This document shows positions 6,170 through 13,515 of a DNA stretch of 31,945 nt, in pieces (position 1 is the stretch's first letter; every line of letters starts with the position of its first letter). Origin of the DNA: Solirubrobacterales bacterium. GTDB taxonomy: Bacteria; Actinomycetota; Thermoleophilia; Solirubrobacterales; Solirubrobacteraceae. The stretch spans positions 1-31,945 of the forward strand of contig PLYX01000226.1 in NCBI GenBank assembly GCA_003151895.1. Direction: 5' to 3'. The position numbers were made by a program, and so were the translations under genes. Under the pieces are notes generated by a model. The model saw only the letters and a list, made by a program, of their open reading frames with translations. It made no database searches and had not been told where the DNA came from.

Positions 6170-7251
6170 TGGGGAGCGGGATCGGCGGGAAATCACGGGA
6201 GAAAGCGCCGAGGGGCCCCGCGGTGGAGGGCGACCCGGGCATAAGCGACGCCCCCGTGATCGTCGCGATGGGGGGCCGCTCGCTGGAGCGCGAGATCAGC
6301 CTGCGCAGCGGCCACCGCGTGGAGCGTGCGTTGCGCACGCTCGGCTACACCGTCCACGCGCTCGACGTCGACGGTGACTTCATCGACCGCGTTCTCGCAG
6401 AGCAGCCACGCTTCGTGTTCGTCGCCATGCATGGACGCGGCGGCGAGGACGGCACGCTGCAGGACCTGCTCGAGACGCTCGCCGTGCCCTACACGGGCTC
6501 CGATCCGCTCGCGAGCGCGCTGTGCATGGACAAGATGCTGTTCAAGCGGATGCTTCGCCTGCACGGCATCCCGACACCCGCCTTCCACAGCTTCAACGAG
6601 ACGGCTTTCCGCGAGCTCGGCGGCGCGCGCACGTTCCCGAAGCTGCTCGAAGAGCTCAGGCTCCCCGTCGTGGTCAAGCCCGTGGCGCAGGGCTCGGCGA
6701 TCGGGATCAAGTTCGTCACGAGCGCCGAGCAGCTCCCGAGCGCGATCCTCGGCGCGTTCGGCTACGGCGACCGCGTGCTCGTCGAGGAGCGCATCGTGGG
6801 GCGCGAGCTCGCCGTAACTATATTGGGGCCCGCCCACCCTTCCCACTCCGCCGATCCCGCCGATCCCGCCGATCCTCCCCGCTCCGCCGATTCCTCCCAC
6901 CCCGCCGGCAGCCCGCGCGCGCTGCCGGTCGTGGAGCTGTTCACGCCCGAGAGCTTCTACAGCTACGAAGCCCACTACACGATCGGTCAGTTGCGTATGG
7001 AGGTGCCCGCCGAGCTCTCCGATGAGGCGCGTGAGCGGGTCGAGTCGGTGGCGCTGCAGAGCTACACGCTGATGGGCTGCCGCGACTTCGCCCGCGTCGA
7101 TGTGATCCTCGACGAGCACGAGGTGCCGCAGGTGCTCGAGATCAACACGATCCCCGGTCTCACCGAGACCGGGATCACGACGGCCGCCGCCGAGGCCGCC
7201 GGGATGACGTTCGCCGAGCTGGTCGAGGCGATCGTCGAGCGCGTCGCCTGA
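6169..7251 (+). CDS. ddl: D-alanine-D-alanine ligase-type ATP-grasp enzyme (second copy)
   Basis: 360 residues; closer to ordinary Ddl than the preceding gene: G-G-R-S-L-E-R-E-I-S-L at 35-45, H-G-R-G-G-E-D-G-T-L-Q at 88-98, K-P-V-A-Q-G-S-A-I-G-I at 170-180, S-Y-E-A-H-Y at 265-270, A-R-V-D-V near 308-312, and E-I-N-T-I-P-G-L-T-E-T-G at 324-335. Makes D-Ala-D-Ala for peptidoglycan precursors. Oddities: the DdlB Ser281 position is Gly335; residues 221-252 are a Ser/Asp/Pro/His-rich insert built on a 9-bp DNA repeat; and about 28 residues precede the conserved fold. Start GTG 6169 overlaps the upstream TAG by one base and has GGGGGAG about 9 nt upstream; a shorter start such as GTG 6223 or 6256 is possible. 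Last gene of the hydrolase-MurF-Ddl-Ddl run. Confidence 0.85.
   Translation: MGSGIGGKSREKAPRGPAVEGDPGISDAPVIVAMGGRSLEREISLRSGHRVERALRTLGYTVHALDVDGDFIDRVLAEQPRFVFVAMHGRGGEDGTLQDLLETLAVPYTGSDPLASALCMDKMLFKRMLRLHGIPTPAFHSFNETAFRELGGARTFPKLLEELRLPVVVKPVAQGSAIGIKFVTSAEQLPSAILGAFGYGDRVLVEERIVGRELAVTILGPAHPSHSADPADPADPPRSADSSHPAGSPRALPVVELFTPESFYSYEAHYTIGQLRMEVPAELSDEARERVESVALQSYTLMGCRDFARVDVILDEHEVPQVLEINTIPGLTETGITTAAAEAAGMTFAELVEAIVERVA
6850..6876 (+). repeat. 9-bp tandem repeat GCCGATCCC, three copies, in frame
   Basis: Copies at 6850-6858, 6859-6867 and 6868-6876 (last base differs), with diverged copies on either side. Each encodes A-D-P. The array sits in the 32-residue insert of the second Ddl. 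Confidence 0.8.
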
Positions 7252-7456
7252 CGCGCCACGTCCTATCGCCTCTCTCGCGCTGCATTCTCGCGTGCCCGAA
7301 GGCGCTGCGCAAAGTTCCAACCGTACGATAATGTAGCGTTTTCACCGATAGACGACTGTACTCTTCAACCTGGGCCGGCCGCTTGTCTGAGCGTGCCTAT
7401 GCGGGGTACACGAGGAAAACGTGGCCGCGCGGCTCGACATGGGAGGTGAAATCGCG

Positions 7457-8497
7457 ATGTACGACGACGACGAAGATAAGCAGAGCAGCGGGGACGAGCG
7501 TGCCGGCAGCCGCGCCCGCAAGCGTAACCCGGGTGAGGAGGCCGCAGACGCGGGCGGCAAGGCTCGTGCCGGGAAGGGTGGGGCCGGCAAGGCTCGTGCC
7601 GGGACGGGCGGGGCCGGCAAAGCCCGTGCAGGGAAGGGCGGGGCCGGCAAGGCTCGTGCGGACGCCGGTTCCAGCAGCCCGCCTCCGCCTCCGCCCCCGC
7701 CCCCGCCGACGCCGACGCCGCGGATCAAACCGGAACCCGATCCGCGACTGTCGCGCTCGCTGGAATACGGTATCGCGATCTTGGAGTCGTTCTCGGGTGA
7801 GCGTCAGGCGCTCGGGATCGCCGAAATGGCGGACATCGTGGGAATCAGCCGCTCCACCACCCACCGTTACGCCATAACGCTCGTCGCGCTCGGCTACCTC
7901 GAGCAGGACCCTAAACGCAGGTACCGCCTGTCCACGCGCGCCGCGGGCCCCGGGAGCGCCGCGATCGGCGCGATACGTCGGCTCCTCCCCGCTCGCGCCG
8001 TGCTCGAGGAGTTGCGCGATGAGACCGGTCACACGGTCAGCATGGGGGTGCTCGACGGCGCGCGCGTCATCTACATCCACCGCCTGCTCGGTCACCAGTT
8101 GGGCCAGTACGCGATCGACCGAGACCTCGGTGTGGGCGCCAACGTCCCCGCCCACTGCACGGCGCTCGGCAAGGTCCTGCTCGCGAGCCTCTCCAACGCG
8201 GAGCGCAGTGAGCTGCTCGCGAGCATCGAGCTCACACGACACGGCCCGAGCTCGATCACGCGGAAGAAGGAGCTCGCGGCAGTGCTCGACCGCATCAGCG
8301 CGCGGGGAGTGGTGGTCAGCGACGAAGAGCTCGTGGCCGGGTCGCGCTCGATCGCCGTGCTCGTCCCCCGTCCTCGCAGCGAGCACTCACTCGCGATTGA
8401 CGTCACCGTTCCCTCCGCCGCCTACACCGTCAACCGGCTCGTAAAGGAGATCGGCCCCCGCGTGAAGCGCGCAGCCAGGCTAATCTCGGGTGAGTGA
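7457..8497 (+). CDS. IclR-family regulator with long repetitive basic tail
   Basis: 346 residues, about 95 more than usual for IclR. Start ATG 7457 is fixed by a strong ribosome site GGAGGTGA at 7442-7449 (7-nt spacing). Order: acidic start (Y-D-D-D-E-D, 2-7); basic Gly/Lys/Ala/Arg repeats of ten residues at about 34-68; a run of ten Pro (75-84); winged-helix DNA-binding domain at about 98-160 (I-A-E-M-A-D-I-V-G-I-S-R-S-T-T-H-R is the helix-turn-helix); effector-binding domain at about 175-340 with the usual H-C-T-A-L-G-K-V motif at 233-240. The tail resembles histone H1-like bacterial tails. The gene's TGA overlaps the GTG of pgk (GTGA), so the two are co-transcribed and coupled. The effector is unknown; IclR proteins usually bind small carbon metabolites. 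The 205-nt upstream gap has an AT-richer patch (around 7324-7350, TACGAT and GATAAT) that may be the promoter. Confidence 0.9.
   Translation: MYDDDEDKQSSGDERAGSRARKRNPGEEAADAGGKARAGKGGAGKARAGTGGAGKARAGKGGAGKARADAGSSSPPPPPPPPPPTPTPRIKPEPDPRLSRSLEYGIAILESFSGERQALGIAEMADIVGISRSTTHRYAITLVALGYLEQDPKRRYRLSTRAAGPGSAAIGAIRRLLPARAVLEELRDETGHTVSMGVLDGARVIYIHRLLGHQLGQYAIDRDLGVGANVPAHCTALGKVLLASLSNAERSELLASIELTRHGPSSITRKKELAAVLDRISARGVVVSDEELVAGSRSIAVLVPRPRSEHSLAIDVTVPSAAYTVNRLVKEIGPRVKRAARLISGE
7556..7660 (+). repeat. 30-bp tandem repeat, about 3.5 copies, in frame
   Basis: Copies begin at 7556, 7586, 7616 and (partial) 7646, each starting GGCAA(G/A)GC(T/C)CGTGC. Each encodes ten residues of the form G-K-A-R-A-G-K-G-G-A in the N-terminal tail of the IclR regulator. 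Copies differ by only a few bases, suggesting recent expansion or selection for the basic tail. Confidence 0.9.
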
Positions 8498-9738
8498 GGC
8501 ACCTCGACGACCTAGACCTCACCGGGCGGCGGGTGCTGTTGCGCGCAGATCTCAACGTCCCCCTCGAGCATCCACCCGGTGGGCCGGCGCGGGTGGCCGA
8601 CGACATGCGCATCCGAGCGGCGCTGCCAACGATCGAGGAGCTTCGCGGGAAGGGGGCCTCGATCGTGCTCGTCTCGCACCTCGGTCGCCCCCGCGACCGT
8701 GAGCCCGAGCTGTCGATGCGCCCGGTTGTCGAACGCCTGCGCGAGCTCGTAGATGCGCCCGTGACGTGCGCCGATGCGGTTGTCGGGCCGTCGGTGCAAG
8801 CGCTCGCCGAAGGTCTTCGGCCGGGCGAGATCCTCGTGCTCGAGAACGTCCGCTACGAGCACGGCGAGCTCGCCAACGACCCGGCGTTCGCGAGCTCGCT
8901 CGCCGCGCTCGCCGACGTATATGTCGACGACGCGTTCGGCTCGGCCCATCGCGCCCACGCGAGCACCGAGGGTGTCGCCCATCTGCTCCCGAGTGCCGCG
9001 GGGCGGCTGCTGCAACGCGAAGTCGAGGTTCTCACCGCGCTTCAGAGCGACCCCCCCCGCCCGCTCGTGGCTGTGCTCGGCGGCGCCAAGGTGAAGGACA
9101 AGATCGAGCTCGTGGGACGTTTCCTGGAGAGCGCCGACGCCGTGTTGATCGGCGGTGCGATGAGCTTCCCGTTCCTCGCGGCCCTTGGTCACGCCACGGG
9201 CGCTTCGCTGTGCGCGGCCGATGACATACCGCGCGCGCGGGCCGCGCTCGAGCGGGCCACCGGCGAGCAGCGCCGCCTGCGCCTGCCCGAGGATCTCGTC
9301 GTCGCGCGCAAGCCCGAGGATTTTGCCGTCGCACGGGGCCCCGACGCCGACGCCGAGACGCGCGCCGACGCCGAGCCACGGGCCGCCGCCGAGATTCGCA
9401 CGCTCTCAGGCGTCGAGGTGCCCGACGGCTGGATGGGACTCGACATCGGCCCGCACACGGCGAAGCGCTACGCGCGCGAGATCGAAGCCGCAGCCACCGT
9501 CTTCTGGAACGGTCCGATGGGGGCGTTCGAGCATGAGCCGTTTGCCGCCGGCACACGCGCCGTCGCACACGCGCTGGCGCGCAACGGCGGCACCACCGTG
9601 GTCGGTGGTGGAGAGACCGTGGAGGCGCTGCGCTCGTTCGGCCTGCAGGACCAGGTCAGTCACATCTCCACAGGCGGCGGAGCGACGCTCGAGCTGCTCA
9701 GCGGTCGGAAGCTGCCAGGCGTGGAGGCGCTTGACTAG
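8494..9738 (+). CDS. pgk: Phosphoglycerate kinase
   Basis: 414 residues; converts 1,3-bisphosphoglycerate and ADP to 3-phosphoglycerate and ATP in glycolysis (reversibly in gluconeogenesis). Motifs: R-A-D-L-N-V-P at 17-23, S-H-L-G-R-P at 61-66, E-N-V-R-Y at 117-121, D-D-A-F-G-S-A-H-R at 145-153, G-G-A-K-V-K-D-K at 196-203, D-G-W-M-G-L-D-I-G at 311-319, N-G-P-M-G at 339-343, G-G-G-E-T at 371-375 and S-T-G-G-G-A at 392-397. A repetitive insert at about 274-303 makes it slightly longer than typical bacterial PGK. Start GTG 8494 overlaps the TGA of the IclR gene. The usual actinobacterial partners gap and tpi are not next to it; instead it is coupled to a regulator. Confidence 0.95.
   Translation: MRHLDDLDLTGRRVLLRADLNVPLEHPPGGPARVADDMRIRAALPTIEELRGKGASIVLVSHLGRPRDREPELSMRPVVERLRELVDAPVTCADAVVGPSVQALAEGLRPGEILVLENVRYEHGELANDPAFASSLAALADVYVDDAFGSAHRAHASTEGVAHLLPSAAGRLLQREVEVLTALQSDPPRPLVAVLGGAKVKDKIELVGRFLESADAVLIGGAMSFPFLAALGHATGASLCAADDIPRARAALERATGEQRRLRLPEDLVVARKPEDFAVARGPDADAETRADAEPRAAAEIRTLSGVEVPDGWMGLDIGPHTAKRYAREIEAAATVFWNGPMGAFEHEPFAAGTRAVAHALARNGGTTVVGGGETVEALRSFGLQDQVSHISTGGGATLELLSGRKLPGVEALD
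9349..9402 (+). repeat. 18-bp imperfect tandem repeat in pgk, three copies
   Basis: Codons 286-303 of pgk form three six-residue units of the pattern (D/A)-A-E-x-R-(A/T). They sit between the L-V-V strand and D-G-W-M-G-L-D, where other PGKs have a short loop. Confidence 0.75.
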
Positions 9739-9786
9739 TGTCACCGGCGGCGTAGCAGTCGCGGTGGTGGTAGGCGGCGGCGTCGC

Positions 9787-10476
9787 TCACAGGCACAGCA
9801 GGTCGTGTCGCAGGGCGTAGTGCACGAGTTCCGCACGCGTGTCGAGCCCCAGCTTGCGGTGGATGCGCGCGCGGTGGGTCTCGATCGTACGCGGCGAGAG
9901 CCCCAGCTTCTGGGCGATCTCCACACTCGTATGCCCGAGCGCGATCAGCCGCAGCACCTCGCGCTCGCGCGGCGTCAGCTTGTTCCCGTCCTCCCCCGGC
10001 TTGCCGCCGCTGAGCTTCGCGGCGAGCAGCGGACTCACATAGCGTCGGCCGCGCGAGGCGTCGCGCACCGCCGCCGGCAGGTCGGAGTCGGCCATCTCCT
10101 TCAGCACCAGCCCGACCGCGCCGTTGTCGAGCGCGCGCTTGGCGAACGCCGGATCGTCGTTCATCGTGAGCACCACGATGCTCGTGTCACGTGCCTCCCG
10201 GTTCAGCCGGTTGAGCGCCTCGATCCCGGAGCTGTGGTCGGGCATGCCCAGGTCGAGCACGAGCACGTCGGGTCGGCGGGTACGCACATGGTCCATCACC
10301 GACTTCAGGCTGTCCGTTTCGGCGATCACGTCGATGTCGGCTTCGCCGTCGAGCAGCAGGCGCAGGCTACGGCGCATCGCGGCGTGATCGTCGGCCAAGA
10401 CGATCCTGATCGGCGCCGCGGTCGTTGCGTCCGGCTCGGAGTCTGGCACCGACGCAAGGCGAAAGAATGGAAGCAT
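9787..10476 (-). CDS. NarL/FixJ-type response regulator (orphan)
   Basis: 229 residues. Receiver domain at about 22-140 with acidic pair Asp29-Asp30, phosphoacceptor Asp75 (V-L-V-L-D-L-G-M-P-D), Thr104 and Lys126. LuxR-type helix-turn-helix at about 166-212 (L-T-P-R-E-R-E-V-L-R-L-I-A then S-P-R-T-I-E-T-H-R). Phosphorylation by a histidine kinase would control DNA binding; no kinase gene is adjacent, so it is an orphan in this window. It converges with pgk across 48 nt. ATG 10476 lacks a Shine-Dalgarno, but a TGGGCA (10506-10511) / 17 bp / TAGCGT (10483-10488) promoter ends exactly 6 nt upstream, which fits a leaderless mRNA. Confidence 0.9.
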   Translation of the reverse strand: MLPFFRLASVPDSEPDATTAAPIRIVLADDHAAMRRSLRLLLDGEADIDVIAETDSLKSVMDHVRTRRPDVLVLDLGMPDHSSGIEALNRLNREARDTSIVVLTMNDDPAFAKRALDNGAVGLVLKEMADSDLPAAVRDASRGRRYVSPLLAAKLSGGKPGEDGNKLTPREREVLRLIALGHTSVEIAQKLGLSPRTIETHRARIHRKLGLDTRAELVHYALRHDLLCL

Positions 10477-10482
10477 GACAAG

Positions 10483-10511
10483 ACGCTAGAGCGCCCCACG
10501 AGCCATGCCCA
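10483..10511 (-). promoter_or_regulatory. Candidate promoter of the response regulator gene
   Basis: Minus strand: -35 TGGGCA (10506-10511, four of six consensus bases), 17-bp spacer, -10 TAGCGT (10483-10488), then 6 nt to ATG 10476. The spacing predicts a transcript that starts at the start codon. Confidence 0.5.
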
Positions 10512-10514
10512 GCG

Positions 10515-10530
10515 GACAAATCCCCTTGTC
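10515..10530. promoter_or_regulatory. Inverted repeat GACAA-N6-TTGTC
   Basis: Perfect 5-bp half-sites at 10515-10519 and 10526-10530, directly upstream of the response regulator's candidate -35 box. It could be an operator, possibly for autoregulation; no binding protein is known. Confidence 0.35.
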
Positions 10531-10611
10531 TGGTCGTGGCAAAGCACTGACGTTCCCGCTCGCTCCGGCCATCTCCCCGCGAGGTTGCGGTGGTGCGCCG
10601 CCCATGCTTGC

Positions 10612-13443
10612 TCACCCCCTCAGCGAAGGTTGAGGCTTGCGCGGCGCCGCCGCGCTCAAGCGCACGCGAGCGTCCAGGATCAGCGCCCCATCTCCTCCGG
10701 CGGCGACCGGGTTCGCGTCAAGCTCGGCGATCTCCGGGTGTGCCATCACAAGCGCGCTCAAACGCTCGAGCACGTCCTCGAGCGCGTTCACATCGCACGG
10801 CGGCGAGCCGCGATAACCCTCCAGCAGGGCGAATGTGCGCAGCGAGCGCAACATCTCGCGCGCGTCGAGGTCGGTGAGCGGCGTGATCCGCACCGCCACG
10901 TCACCCAGTAGCTCGGCGCGGGTGCCGCCCGCCCCGCACGCGATCACCGGGCCGAAGCTCTCGTCGTGGACGACTCCCATCAACAGCTCCACCTCCGCGT
11001 GGGCCATCGGCTGCACCACCAACCCTTCGAGCCGGTGTCCCGCGCGAGCAGCCGCCAGCCTGATCTTGCGTGCGCCCGCACGCACCGCTCCCGGCCCGTC
11101 GAGGCCGAGCAGCACGCCGCCGGCGTCGCTCTTGTGCAGCAGCGTCGGAGCGATCGCCTTCAACGCCACCGGTCCGCCGATCTCCGCCGCGGCGGCCACC
11201 GCCTCGCCGGCGGTGCGCACCGTGCGCGTCTCGATCAACGGCAGGCCGTAGCAGTCGAGCAGAGCGGCGACCTCGTGCGGCGCGAGCCAGCCGCCGCCGC
11301 CGGCCAAACTGCGCGCCACTATCGCCGCCGCGGCCGCCGGCCGGCAGCCGGTGGGCCGCACGATCTCGCCGACCGGACGCTCGCGCCAGCGGGCGTAGAG
11401 AACGGCGTGCGACAGGGCCCTCGCGGCGTCCTCCGGAAAGTCGAACGCGGGCACGCGCATCGCTTTGGCAGCCGGCCCGTCCGATACGGCCTTGCCCGTG
11501 AGCCCATCGGGCTGCGTTTCGCTCGTGAGCCCTTTTCGCGCCGTCTCGCCGGTGAGCTCGTCCGGCATCGGCTCGCCCGTCATGAACACGGCGGCGACCG
11601 TCACACCCTGCGCGCCGGCCGCGGCGGCTTGGATCTCACGCGCCGCGTCGTGCGCATCGGTGACGAGCGGCGGCACGAAGATGGCGAGGATCGCGTCGCA
11701 CACACCCTCGCGCACGAGGGTGTCGATCGTGCGGCGATAGCTGCCGGCGGGCGCGCTTGAGATCATGTCCACCGGGTTGCCGAGCGACGCCTGCGGATCG
11801 AGGAAGCTCGCGAGCCGCTTGCGCACGCGCCGGCTCAGCTCGACGACCTCCAGTCCGCCCGCCTGACACGCGTCTGCGCACAGGATTCCCGGACCGCCCG
11901 CGTTCGTCACGATCACGACGCGATTGCCGCGCGGAACAGGCTGGGCGGAGAGGAGCGCCGCCACGTCGAACAGCTCGTGCACGGTGTCGGTGCGGATCAC
12001 CCCCGCCTGCTCGAACAGCGCGTCGACGGTCACGTCTGAAGCAGACACGAGCGCGCCTGTGTGCGAGGCGCCGGCCCTCGCGCCCGCCGCGGAGCGCCCG
12101 CTCTTGACCGCGACGATCGGCTTATGGGCGCTCACGCGGCGCGCGATCCGCGCGAAGCGACGTGGGTTGCCGAACGACTCGAGGTACAGCAGCACCACAT
12201 CGGTGCCGGGATCGTGCTCCCAGTACTGGAGCAGGTCGTTGCCCGAGATGTCGGCCTTGTCGCCCACCGACACGAACGAGGAGAGTCCGAGCCCGAGCCG
12301 TCCCGCTCCCTCGATCATCGCGATCCCCAGGCCCCCGCTCTGCGAGAGAAAGCCGATCCGTCCCGGGCGCGGGGAGCCTCCCGCGAAGGTGGCGTTCAGG
12401 CGCAGCTCGGGCGCAGTGTTCAGCACGCCAAGGCAGTTCGGCCCGATCAGGCGCATGCCCGTCTCGCGGCAGACCCCGAGCAGCTCGCTCTGGCGCCGCT
12501 CCCCCGCCGCCCCGCCCTCGCCGAAGCCGCCGGAGATCACCAGCAGCGCGCGAACACCCGCCGCCGCGCATTCGCGCGCGGCATCCGCCACGCGCTCGGC
12601 GGGGATCACGATCACGGCCATGTCCACGTGTCCCGGCACGTCTGCGATCGAGCGGTGGGCGTGGCGGCCCTGCACCGTGCGCGCTTTGTCGTTGACCGCA
12701 TACAGCTCGCCGGTGAAGCCGCCCTGAAGGAGGTTGTGCCAAAGCTCCCCGCCAATCGTCCGTCGCCGGCGCGAGGCGCCGATCACGGCCACCGCGTGGG
12801 GCTCCAGGAAGCTCCGCAGCGCTGCGATAGCGGCTGTGCGATCGCGCTGTTCGAAGTGCTCCTGGGTCTGCTCGGACATCGCGGTCGGCAGTTCGATCTC
12901 GATCACATCCGGCTTGCGGTGGCGCTTGACCGGGAACCCGCTCTCGCCGAAGACGTCGATCATGCGGTGGTTGTGAGGCAGCACCTCGGCGAACAGCGTC
13001 GAGATGCCGTGTTCCTCCGCGGTGGCCGCCAGGTGGGCAAGCATGATCGTCGCGATCCCCCGGCCCTGCCAGGCGTCGGACACCATGAACGCAACCTCCG
13101 CGCGATGCTCGTCGAGCCGCATGTAGGCGCCGTGGGCGACGATCGCATGCCGCGGCCCGGTGCTCGCCACGAGCGCGTAACGGTCGGCGTAGTCGACGTC
13201 CACCGACCACCCTGTCACCCAGTCGAGGTTGGGCGAGCCGAAGAAGCGAAAGCCGATCGACTCGACCGACAGCTCCCGCAAGAACGTCTTGATCGCCGGC
13301 GCGTCCTCGCTGCTGACGGGTCGGATATGCAGGGTCGAGCCGTCGCGCAGCGCCACATCCACGACGTGCGCGCTCGGGTAGGAGGCCGGGGCGGCGGCGG
13401 TCATGTGGGCGCCGATGCTGACCTGTCCCGGCCGGCTGGGCAT
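10612..13443 (-). CDS. GNAT acetyltransferase fused to ADP-forming acyl-CoA synthetase
   Basis: 943 residues. Order: GNAT domain at about 28-190 with acetyl-CoA motif Q-G-R-G-I-A at 126-131; CoA-binding Rossmann domain at about 205-340 (V-A-V-I-G-A-S at 218-224, G-P-N-C-L-G at 334-339); succinyl-CoA-synthetase-like domain at about 360-620 with the S-H-T-G-A motif whose His461 is the expected phosphohistidine; ATP-grasp domain at about 715-940. The enzyme class converts acyl-CoA, ADP and phosphate to acid, CoA and ATP or the reverse; in protein-lysine acetyltransferases of the Pat type the synthetase-like part serves regulation instead. Here the GNAT domain is N-terminal, unlike E. coli PatZ. 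Residues about 622-658 are four nine-residue repeats. ATG 13443 and ATG 13404 are both possible starts; neither has a clear ribosome site. Divergent from PEP synthase (72 nt). Confidence 0.9.
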   Translation of the reverse strand: MPSRPGQVSIGAHMTAAAPASYPSAHVVDVALRDGSTLHIRPVSSEDAPAIKTFLRELSVESIGFRFFGSPNLDWVTGWSVDVDYADRYALVASTGPRHAIVAHGAYMRLDEHRAEVAFMVSDAWQGRGIATIMLAHLAATAEEHGISTLFAEVLPHNHRMIDVFGESGFPVKRHRKPDVIEIELPTAMSEQTQEHFEQRDRTAAIAALRSFLEPHAVAVIGASRRRRTIGGELWHNLLQGGFTGELYAVNDKARTVQGRHAHRSIADVPGHVDMAVIVIPAERVADAARECAAAGVRALLVISGGFGEGGAAGERRQSELLGVCRETGMRLIGPNCLGVLNTAPELRLNATFAGGSPRPGRIGFLSQSGGLGIAMIEGAGRLGLGLSSFVSVGDKADISGNDLLQYWEHDPGTDVVLLYLESFGNPRRFARIARRVSAHKPIVAVKSGRSAAGARAGASHTGALVSASDVTVDALFEQAGVIRTDTVHELFDVAALLSAQPVPRGNRVVIVTNAGGPGILCADACQAGGLEVVELSRRVRKRLASFLDPQASLGNPVDMISSAPAGSYRRTIDTLVREGVCDAILAIFVPPLVTDAHDAAREIQAAAAGAQGVTVAAVFMTGEPMPDELTGETARKGLTSETQPDGLTGKAVSDGPAAKAMRVPAFDFPEDAARALSHAVLYARWRERPVGEIVRPTGCRPAAAAAIVARSLAGGGGWLAPHEVAALLDCYGLPLIETRTVRTAGEAVAAAAEIGGPVALKAIAPTLLHKSDAGGVLLGLDGPGAVRAGARKIRLAAARAGHRLEGLVVQPMAHAEVELLMGVVHDESFGPVIACGAGGTRAELLGDVAVRITPLTDLDAREMLRSLRTFALLEGYRGSPPCDVNALEDVLERLSALVMAHPEIAELDANPVAAGGDGALILDARVRLSAAAPRKPQPSLRG
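11471..11578 (-). repeat. 27-bp tandem repeat, four copies, in the acyl-CoA synthetase gene
   Basis: Units begin at 11471, 11498, 11525 and 11552. Each encodes nine residues, loosely G-E-x-x-x-D-G-L-T. The array lies between the ligase domain (ending near V-F-M-T-G) and the segment leading to the ATP-grasp domain, where no conserved element is expected. Confidence 0.8.
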
Positions 13444-13515
13444 CCGTGGAAGGCCGCACCGCTCGGCGGAATCGCACGGATGCCAGACGCGCCCCTGAGC
13501 GGCAGGGTTCGCACT

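Noticed and set aside
6850..6876. Short repeats as protein-binding iterons or an origin
   Set aside because: They lie inside the Ddl coding frame and encode A-D-P repeats; no replication gene or AT-rich element is nearby.
7556..7660. CRISPR-like array
   Set aside because: The 30-bp units are directly adjacent with no spacers and are in frame with the IclR gene; they are coding tandem repeats.
12061..13479. Long open frame upstream of ppsA in the same frame
   Set aside because: Antisense shadow of the acyl-CoA synthetase gene; PEP synthase homology begins only after 13516.
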